Below are positions 1 to 5,115 of a stretch of 11,533 bases of DNA, one piece after another. The stretch comes from Bacteroidales bacterium. Lineage in GTDB: Bacteria; Bacteroidota; Bacteroidia; Bacteroidales; UBA7960. The stretch spans positions 1-11,533 of the forward strand of contig SKYG01000295.1 in the NCBI GenBank assembly GCA_007128045.1, given 5' to 3'. Within the stretch, counting starts at the first letter, position 1. Each line of letters starts with the position of its first letter. The translations under genes were made by a program, and so were the position numbers. The notes beneath the pieces were generated by a model that was not told the DNA's origin, did no database searches, and saw only the letters and a list, made by a program, of their open reading frames with translations.

Positions 1-300
1 AAAAACATCTATCCGGAAGAGCTGGAAGCTTTGCTTAGCAATAAGAAACTTATTCAGGAAGCACTGGTGGTCGAAAAAAACAACCTGCTTATCGCCATGA
101 TATACCCTGATCATGAAATGATTAACAAACTGGGTTTAAGTGAGACAGACCTGCAAGCGACCCTTGAACAATACAAAAAAGAAATAAATGACGTCATGCC
201 GGTATATATGAACTTGTCCAAAATCAAAATCGTACCGGAAGAGTTCGAAAAAACACCAAAAAAAAGCATCAAAAGATTTCTGTATACCTTTGATGATTAG
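1..300 (+). CDS. Acyl-CoA synthetase (AMP-forming), C-terminal fragment
   Basis: The frame is open from the first base, so only the last 99 residues are visible and the gene starts upstream of the window. These residues look like the small C-terminal lid domain of the AMP-binding (ANL) family. The fragment opens with KNIYPEELE, the usual 'G-K-N-I-Y-P-x-E-(I/L)-E' motif that follows the hinge, and ends with a TPKKSIKRFLY stretch, where long-chain fatty acyl-CoA ligases carry the lysine that contacts the acyl-adenylate. By family knowledge the enzyme activates a fatty acid with ATP and CoA at the inner face of the membrane. The substrate cannot be told from this part. An internal TTG at 31 is not the true start. 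The stop is TAG at 298-300, followed by a 199 bp gap. Confidence 0.85.
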   Translation, partial: KNIYPEELEALLSNKKLIQEALVVEKNNLLIAMIYPDHEMINKLGLSETDLQATLEQYKKEINDVMPVYMNLSKIKIVPEEFEKTPKKSIKRFLYTFDD

Positions 301-380
301 TTAATTCTGTTGATTTATTGGTTTGCGAAGTCTGTGGAAACAAAAAAACGCTAAAATAATAGCTCAGGAATACACATCAA

Positions 381-403
381 TTGAAAAAAAACATTTACTT
401 TTG
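381..403 (+). promoter_or_regulatory. Candidate promoter of the sigma factor gene (-7 box TACTTTTG)
   Basis: TACTTTTG at 396-403 matches the Bacteroidota -7 consensus TAnnTTTG exactly and is identical to the -7 box of the tRNA-Leu operon in this window. The only upstream TTG (381-383) is 12 bp away, too close for the usual 19-21 bp spacer, so the -33 part is weak. If used, transcription would start near 410 and leave a leader of about 90 nt. The rest of 301-499 shows no gene or clear terminator. Confidence 0.4.
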
Positions 404-486
404 TTTTGCTTTAAGCCTGAAATTATTGTCTCACTAAAATATGGAGGACTGACTATAGGATAAAACGATACTCTTGACAACAACAC

Positions 487-491
487 GGAGG
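487..491 (+). promoter_or_regulatory. Strong Shine-Dalgarno site GGAGG before the sigma factor
   Basis: GGAGG lies 8 nt before the ATG at 500 and fixes that start. No other gene in this window has such a site at normal spacing, in keeping with the rarity of Shine-Dalgarno use in Bacteroidota. Confidence 0.6.
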
Positions 492-499
492 CCATTACT

Positions 500-1084
500 A
501 TGAATGACCATATTATTAGCGATCAAGAGTTAATCCGTCAGTTCATCGCAGGCGATCACTCTTCACTGGAAATTATCATAAATCGTCATCAGAGAAAGAT
601 ATTCTCTTATGTTATGCTTATCGTTAAGGATAAACAACTGGCTGAAGATATTTTTCAGGATACATTTATTAAGGTAATTAACACGCTGCGTTCAGGAGCC
701 TATAATGAGGAGGGTAAGTTTTTACCCTGGGTGATGCGCATTGCACACAACCTGATTATTGACTACTTCAGAAAGTCAAAACGCATGCCGTATGTAGAAA
801 ACAGTGATGAATATGACCTGTTTGAGACACTGAACCTCTTCGAAGACACCGTCGAAGATAAAATTATTACTGAGCAAATTCATCAGGATGTAAAGCACTT
901 GGTAGAATTTCTCCCTGATGAGCAAAAGGATGTCCTTAAAATGAGACATTATATGGATATGAGCTTCAAGGAGATTGCTGAAAAAACAGGTGTAAGCATC
1001 AATACGGCACTAGGTCGCATGAGGTATGCCCTCATCAACCTTCGCAAGCTGATCAAAGAGAAAGACATAATCCTTACACGGTGA
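500..1084 (+). CDS. Sigma-70 family RNA polymerase sigma factor (ECF-like, orphan)
   Basis: This 194-residue protein has the two-domain ECF layout. Region 2 spans about residues 25-95, with the core-binding segment LAEDIFQDTFIKVI (47-60) and the -10 recognition helix around FLPWVMRIAHNLIIDYFRK (74-92). An acidic linker (about 100-130) follows. Region 4 covers about 130-184, with LPDEQKDVLKMRH and the helix-turn-helix SFKEIAEKTGVSINTALGRM (155-174), which would contact the -35-type element. It acts in the cytoplasm by directing core RNA polymerase to a promoter set that cannot be read from the sequence. No anti-sigma (FecR or zinc-finger) gene lies next to it, so it is unlikely to belong to a SusCD/FecIR-type signalling cassette. 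It resembles a sigma factor widespread as a lone gene in Bacteroidota. The stop codon lies inside the first unit of the heptamer array that follows. Confidence 0.9.
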   Translation: MNDHIISDQELIRQFIAGDHSSLEIIINRHQRKIFSYVMLIVKDKQLAEDIFQDTFIKVINTLRSGAYNEEGKFLPWVMRIAHNLIIDYFRKSKRMPYVENSDEYDLFETLNLFEDTVEDKIITEQIHQDVKHLVEFLPDEQKDVLKMRHYMDMSFKEIAEKTGVSINTALGRMRYALINLRKLIKEKDIILTR

Positions 1085-1150
1085 AAAGTGAAAAGTGAAA
1101 AGTGAACGGTGAAAAGTGAACAGTGAAAAGTGAAAAGTGAAAAGTGAAAG
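1081..1150 (+). repeat. Tandem heptamer array, 10 x GTGAAAA
   Basis: Ten consecutive 7 bp units keep perfect register. Eight are GTGAAAA or differ only in the last base (unit 10 ends AAG); unit 4 is GTGAACG and unit 6 is GTGAACA. The array begins at the sigma factor stop codon (TGA 1082-1084). Each unit carries TGA and 7 is not a multiple of 3, so all three forward frames are closed. Its end is 8 bp before a possible -7 box of murB. Confidence 0.9.
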
Positions 1151-1157
1151 ACGCAAT

Positions 1158-1165
1158 TAATTTTA
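1158..1165 (+). promoter_or_regulatory. Possible -7 box for murB (TAATTTTA)
   Basis: TAATTTTA differs from TAnnTTTG only at the last base and lies between the heptamer and octamer arrays. No TTTG sits at the right distance upstream, because that place is occupied by the heptamer array. If used, transcription would start at about the first unit of the octamer array. It is weak on its own and is listed because it repeats the order seen at the pgm/transporter divergent region. Confidence 0.2.
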
Positions 1166-1174
1166 CCGCTGCCT

Positions 1175-1258
1175 AACAGATCAACAAATCAACAAATCAA
1201 CAGATCAACAAGCCAACCAATCAACAAATCAACAAATCAACAAGCCAACAAATCAACC
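1175..1258 (+). repeat. Tandem octamer array, 10 units of AACAAATC type
   Basis: Ten 8 bp units run from 1175 to 1254, plus a half unit AACC. With A=AACAGATC, B=AACAAATC, C=AACAAGCC and D=AACCAATC, the order is A B B A C D B B C B. The mosaic order suggests copying of multi-unit blocks, not pure single-unit slippage. The array ends 73 bp before the murB start. The stretch 1259-1331 is C/A-rich and shows no gene or Shine-Dalgarno site. Confidence 0.9.
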
Positions 1259-1331
1259 TTAAACCACTTCTCCCAACAGGCAGCCCTGTCAACAACAAGA
1301 ATCAACTCAGAAATTCTACAGCGCAGCGCTT

Positions 1332-2384
1332 ATGCAGATCAAAGAACATGTTTCTTTAAAGAAACTCAACACCTTTGGTATTGATGTTACTTCCAGATAT
1401 TTCGCAGAAATTCGTACGGCCCATGACTTGCAGAACCTGTTCTCACAAGATATTATCCTCGACTACCCACCCCTGATTCTGGGAGGAGGAAGCAATATCC
1501 TTTTTGCCGGAGATTATTCCGGTATAGTTATCCATATCGCCACCCGCGGTGTGGAGATGATTGATCCTGAGTCAGGGAAGGTTTTATCAGAAGGTGATTC
1601 ATCAGACACAGGCGAAGTGTTTGTCAGGGTTCAGGCAGGAGAACCATGGGATGACTTTGTGGCCCATTGCGTGAATAAGGGTTGGGGAGGACTGGAGAAT
1701 TTGTCGCTCATCCCCGGGCAGGTTGGAAGCAGCCCCATACAAAACATCGGAGCATATGGGGTGGAAATGAAAGATTGTTTTCACAGCCTCGTTGCAATGG
1801 AAAAAAAGACTGGCAAGCTTGTAACCTTTAACAAAGAGGCGTGCCAGTTTGGATATCGTGACAGCTTTTTTAAGCAACAGGGACGTGATCTGTATGTTAT
1901 CCTGCATGTTACCTTCCGCCTGACCACCAGAAATCATCAGTTACACACATCTTATGGGTCTCTTATCCCCGAATTAAAAGCGATGGGCATAAACACTCCC
2001 GGAATCGCCGATATCAGAAAGGCTGTTATTGCAATCAGGAACAGTAAACTGCCAGACCCTGAAATAATAGGCAATGCGGGTAGTTTCTTTAAAAACCCAA
2101 CCATCTCCATTGAAACATTCGAGCGCTTAAGGAAAAACTGGCCTGACATGCCAGGATTCCCCGTTCCAGGTGGCATAAAACTGGCTGCCGGATGGCTAAT
2201 TGAAAAGGCAGGATGGAAAGCTTACCGGGAACATCATGTGGGGGTGCATCAACATCAGGCATTGGTTCTGGTAAACCACGGTACAGCCACTGGCCAGGAC
2301 ATCCTTCGACTTGCTGAAAAAATTTCTAACTCGATAAACCAACAATTTGATATCAATTTGGAAACCGAGGTCAATATCATATAA
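1332..2384 (+). CDS. murB: UDP-N-acetylmuramate dehydrogenase (UDP-N-acetylenolpyruvoylglucosamine reductase)
   Basis: MurB reduces UDP-GlcNAc-enolpyruvate to UDP-MurNAc with NADPH and bound FAD, the second committed step of peptidoglycan synthesis in the cytoplasm. The 350 residues open with the typical SLKKLNTFGI. The FAD-binding loop is LILGGGSN (48-55), followed by GLENLSLIPGQVGSSPIQNI (120-139) and the GAYGVE turn. The catalytic set can be followed: Arg176 in FGYRDSFFK, Ser251 in GNAGSFFKNP (proton donor) and Glu346 in LETEV near the C-terminus. FGYRDS and the C-terminal layout match the type I (E. coli-like) form. Residues about 79-95 form a polar insertion, longer than the usual loop before VRVQAGE. 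The ATG at 1332 has no Shine-Dalgarno site but fits the family N-terminus. The next gene follows after 44 bp on the same strand and may share the transcript. Confidence 0.96.
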   Translation: MQIKEHVSLKKLNTFGIDVTSRYFAEIRTAHDLQNLFSQDIILDYPPLILGGGSNILFAGDYSGIVIHIATRGVEMIDPESGKVLSEGDSSDTGEVFVRVQAGEPWDDFVAHCVNKGWGGLENLSLIPGQVGSSPIQNIGAYGVEMKDCFHSLVAMEKKTGKLVTFNKEACQFGYRDSFFKQQGRDLYVILHVTFRLTTRNHQLHTSYGSLIPELKAMGINTPGIADIRKAVIAIRNSKLPDPEIIGNAGSFFKNPTISIETFERLRKNWPDMPGFPVPGGIKLAAGWLIEKAGWKAYREHHVGVHQHQALVLVNHGTATGQDILRLAEKISNSINQQFDINLETEVNII

Positions 2385-2428
2385 AAATAATGTAATTTCG
2401 CAATCAGGATTACCTTTAGCGATACTTC

Positions 2429-3043
2429 ATGGTATTAGTACGAACAGAATCTACCATATTCTCAAAAATCGAAAGAACGGGTTCGGTTGTCGTTGCCCTG
2501 TTGATACTGTACAGAACCTTCCTAAACACTCAATTAGACATTTTATTGTTGTCAGGTATCACCCTGATGGCTGTATTCTATCTTTGGTCAGGCTTTTTTC
2601 TTTTTACAAATGCATTGCCGTTAGATATTGTTGAGAAAGGTAAACGAGCCGTCTTCACCCCTTTTAGAATCACAGTTAGTATCGGCATGGGGTTTGTCTA
2701 TTCTGTCAGCCTCATCTCCATCCTGTACGCCTATTTCTTTTACCCCCAAATGCAGCTTATGTTAAGCTTCTCATTTTTGCTGATTTTTATAAGCACCTGC
2801 TTGGTAGTACTATACCATTATTTCAACAAAGATGAATACGTGTTTGTAAAACAGTTTTACAAACGATCTGCCATCCTCGGACTTTTTATTTTTTTTATCA
2901 TTGTAATTCCCCTGGAAAAACGCCTGAATATTTTGTATCACAAGCATCCCGGATTCATTGAAGCCTATATCGAATACCACCAGAACCCCGATGCTCCCGA
3001 GGCTATTGACAAGCTACGCAGCGAAAGAAGCAAATTCAGATAA
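2429..3043 (+). CDS. Multi-pass membrane protein of unknown function
   Basis: I do not recognise this 204-residue protein. It has about five hydrophobic segments, near residues 18-34, 37-60, 81-104, 108-131 and 147-163, with short charged loops such as DIVEKGKR (67-73) and a basic KQFYKRS before the last helix. The tail (164-204) is soluble and charged and contains HKHPGFIEAYIEYHQNPDAP. There is no signal peptide cleavage site and no catalytic motif I can name. It lies 44 bp after murB on the same strand with no terminator between them, so co-transcription is likely; a role in the envelope is only a guess. The start ATG at 2429 has no Shine-Dalgarno site. A second open frame at 2347-2634 is a shadow. 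Confidence 0.75.
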   Translation: MVLVRTESTIFSKIERTGSVVVALLILYRTFLNTQLDILLLSGITLMAVFYLWSGFFLFTNALPLDIVEKGKRAVFTPFRITVSIGMGFVYSVSLISILYAYFFYPQMQLMLSFSFLLIFISTCLVVLYHYFNKDEYVFVKQFYKRSAILGLFIFFIIVIPLEKRLNILYHKHPGFIEAYIEYHQNPDAPEAIDKLRSERSKFR

Positions 3044-3045
3044 TT

Positions 3046-3055
3046 GTTGCGCAAC
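3046..3055. other. Perfect 10 bp palindrome GTTGCGCAAC between convergent genes
   Basis: The palindrome starts 3 nt after the stop of the membrane protein, in the 45 bp gap between it and the convergent phosphomutase. There is no following T tract, so it is not a convincing intrinsic terminator in either direction. It could be a protein site or chance. Confidence 0.3.
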
Positions 3056-3088
3056 CCCATGACTATCTGCCAGATACAGGCATCAACC

Positions 3089-4828
3089 CTACATCAGGCC
3101 CATATCCTTCTTTATCCGCTCGATGGCACTTACAAGATCACGGCGTGCAACAGGAATGGCTGCTTTTGAAGGCACCCTGACATGTGCACCAAAATAGAAT
3201 TTAATCTTTGGCTCGGTGCCGGAAGGACGCATGGTGATCTTGGTCCCATCTTCCAAAAATAGCTGCAACACATTAGACCTGGGAAACTCCAGATTTGTTT
3301 CATGGCCGGTAAGCGTATCCAGGGCGGTACGGGAATGATAGTCAAGCACCTTTACCACTCTCTGCCCGGCAATCCGATCAGGAGTGTCTGACCTGAACCC
3401 CTGCATCATGGACTGAATCTCCTCCAAACCGGATTTTCCCTTTTTGGTGAGCGACATCAGCGACTCATAATACAAACCAAACTTCAGGTATATGTCGTCA
3501 AGTATACCGTAAAGAGTACTACCCTTCTCTCTGGCCCAGGCCGCTGCTTCAGCGAGTATGCAGCAAGCTATTACAGCATCCTTATCGCGCACATGATCAC
3601 CAACGAGGTAGCCATAACTCTCTTCACCTCCTGCGATAAATGATTTCTCCCCTTCATAGTAGCGAATGATCTCAGCAATGTATTTAAATCCGGTTAGCAC
3701 ATCAAAGCACTCAACCCCATAATGATCTGCAATGTTACGGATCAGCTCAGTTGTTACGATGGTTTTGGCAAGAAATTCATTACCCGTCAGTTTATTCTTT
3801 TGCTTCCACTGCTCCAACAGGTAATAAATCATCACGGAGGCTGCCTGATTGCCATTTAACAGAACAAACTCACCATGATGGTCACGTACCGCAACACCAA
3901 CCCTGTCGGCGTCCGGATCAGTAGCCATGACCAGTTCAGCACCAACATCGCGAGCTCTGGCCAAGGCCATCTCCAAAGCAGAAGCCTCTTCAGGATTTGG
4001 CGAAACAACAGTGGGAAAATCACCACTTACAACATCCTGCTCAGGTACGTTATAAATCTGTTCAAAGCCAAATGCCTTCAATGCAGCCGGAACGATGCGA
4101 ACGGCAGACCCATGTATAGGTGTAAAAACAATCTTCATGTCCTTGTGACGGGCAATCAGATCAGGCGACATCGACAATTTTCTGATGGTTTCTATATACA
4201 TCTGATCAAAATTCTCATCAAGCACTTCGACCAATTCATGGTTGCGTTCAAATTTTATCTGGTCAATATCTTTTATCTTCTGCACCTCAGCAATCACATT
4301 CAGATCATGCGGCGGAACCAATTGACCTCCATCATCCCAATACACTTTATAACCATTATATTCCTTCGGATTATGGGATGCAGTGATGACAATGCCACTC
4401 TGGCAACCAAAATGTCTGACAGCAAAAGAAAGCAGAGGCACAGGTCTGAGCTCATCAAAAAGAAACACCTTTATGCCATTTGCCGATAAAATATCAGCTG
4501 TAACCTCAGTAAAAAAACGACTGTTATTCCTGCAGTCGTACGCTACTGCCACGCTAAGCTGCTCCTCAGAAGGAAAACACTGTAACAGGTAATTGGCCAG
4601 CCCCTGAGTGGCCATCCCTACAGTATATTTGTTCATACGATTGGTGCCAACGCCCATAATGCCACGCAAACCACCCGTGCCAAATTCAAGATCCTTGTAA
4701 AAGGAGTCTGCCAAAGCCGCCGGATCACTGTCTATCAACGCCTGCACCTGACTTCTTGTCTCTTCGTCATAACTATCTGTCAACCACTTTTGTGCTCTAT
4801 CAAAAATAACCGAATCAATTTTTTTCAT
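3089..4828 (-). CDS. Phosphoglucomutase/phosphomannomutase (alpha-D-phosphohexomutase)
   Basis: This 579-residue enzyme interconverts hexose 1- and 6-phosphates through a phosphoserine, feeding glycogen, UDP-sugar and cell-wall sugar synthesis in the cytoplasm. All four family signatures are present in order: the phosphoserine loop TASHNPKEYNGY with Ser151 (149-160), the Mg-binding loop DPDADR (304-309), the sugar-specificity loop GGEESYGY (400-407) and the phosphate-binding loop RPSGTEPK (534-541). The N-terminal FGTGGLRG (49-56) is typical of the large PGM2-like subgroup of bacterial mutases. The start was set at the ATG at 4828 (MKKIDSVIFDRAQKWL), which matches the family N-terminus. The frame stays open upstream to an ATG at 4939, but that extension would translate a tandem repeat and runs over a likely -7 box at 4890-4883, so it is rejected. 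Glucose versus mannose preference cannot be settled here. Confidence 0.95.
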   Translation of the reverse strand: MKKIDSVIFDRAQKWLTDSYDEETRSQVQALIDSDPAALADSFYKDLEFGTGGLRGIMGVGTNRMNKYTVGMATQGLANYLLQCFPSEEQLSVAVAYDCRNNSRFFTEVTADILSANGIKVFLFDELRPVPLLSFAVRHFGCQSGIVITASHNPKEYNGYKVYWDDGGQLVPPHDLNVIAEVQKIKDIDQIKFERNHELVEVLDENFDQMYIETIRKLSMSPDLIARHKDMKIVFTPIHGSAVRIVPAALKAFGFEQIYNVPEQDVVSGDFPTVVSPNPEEASALEMALARARDVGAELVMATDPDADRVGVAVRDHHGEFVLLNGNQAASVMIYYLLEQWKQKNKLTGNEFLAKTIVTTELIRNIADHYGVECFDVLTGFKYIAEIIRYYEGEKSFIAGGEESYGYLVGDHVRDKDAVIACCILAEAAAWAREKGSTLYGILDDIYLKFGLYYESLMSLTKKGKSGLEEIQSMMQGFRSDTPDRIAGQRVVKVLDYHSRTALDTLTGHETNLEFPRSNVLQLFLEDGTKITMRPSGTEPKIKFYFGAHVRVPSKAAIPVARRDLVSAIERIKKDMGLM

Positions 4829-4851
4829 ATGTTTATATTTTTTATTCCTCT

Positions 4852-4880
4852 GACTTTCGACTTTCGACTTTCGACTTTCG
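4852..4880 (-). repeat. Tandem heptamer array, 4 x GAAAGTC (minus strand) in the pgm leader
   Basis: Four exact 7 bp units read GACTTTC on the plus strand (4852-4879), with part of a fifth. On the minus strand, the direction of transcription, they are GAAAGTC, equivalent by rotation to GTCGAAA and similar to the GTGAAAA unit at 1081-1150. The array starts about 3 nt downstream of the -7 box at 4890-4883 and ends 23 nt before the pgm start codon, so it would form the 5' leader of the mRNA. Confidence 0.9.
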
Positions 4881-4882
4881 AA

Positions 4883-4890
4883 CAAAGATA
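4883..4890 (-). promoter_or_regulatory. Candidate -7 box of the phosphomutase gene (TATCTTTG)
   Basis: On the minus strand TATCTTTG matches TAnnTTTG exactly, 54 nt upstream of the ATG at 4828. No TTTG is found 19-21 bp further upstream, so the -33 element is weak or absent. Its position places the GAAAGTC array at the transcription start and supports the shorter start of the protein. Confidence 0.45.
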
Positions 4891-4958
4891 CATGACAATT
4901 TTTAATAAACCCATGATAGTCGCTGTTCAATAAAACCATTCAGTAGTTGAAATGGATA

Positions 4959-4990
4959 TTTGGTTGCCTCATAAAAAAATCCTATTTTTA
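4959..4990 (+). promoter_or_regulatory. Candidate promoter of the SLC13 transporter gene
   Basis: TTTG at 4959-4962 is followed after exactly 20 bp by TATTTTTA at 4983-4990, which differs from TAnnTTTG only in its last base. Spacing fits the Bacteroidota -33/-7 pattern. Transcription would start near 4996, so the 14-unit array at 5011-5108 would lie wholly inside the leader. Confidence 0.5.
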
Positions 4991-5010
4991 TCAGATCACT
5001 TTTTGTTCAC

Positions 5011-5108
5011 AACCCGTAACCCACAACCCACAACCCGTAACCCGCAACCCACAACCCACAATTCTCAATTCACCATTCAAAATTCACCATTCTCAACCCA
5101 CAACACAC
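5011..5108 (+). repeat. Degenerate heptamer array, 14 units, in the transporter leader
   Basis: Fourteen 7 bp units hold register without any gap up to 8 nt before the start codon at 5116. Unit types: AACCCAC (units 2, 3, 6, 7, 13), AACCCGT (1, 4), AACCCGC (5), AATTCTC (8), AATTCAC (9, 11), CATTCAA (10), CATTCTC (12) and AACACAC (14). So there are two sub-blocks, C-rich (1-7) and AATTCAC-like (8-12), then a return to the first type. The opposite strand reads GTGGGTT/GTGAATT, related in pattern to the GTGAAAA array at 1081-1150. Confidence 0.85.
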
Positions 5109-5115
5109 TTCTACC

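Noticed and set aside
1081..1258. CRISPR array
   Set aside because: Units are 7 or 8 bp and directly adjacent, with no spacers and no cas genes.
3875..4489. 204-codon plus-strand open frame inside the phosphomutase gene
   Set aside because: It is antisense to a gene with all family motifs intact, and its translation shows no recognisable domain.
5011..5108. Telomere-like or replication origin iteron array
   Set aside because: Units are degenerate and sit in a gene leader; no replication gene or DnaA-box cluster is seen.
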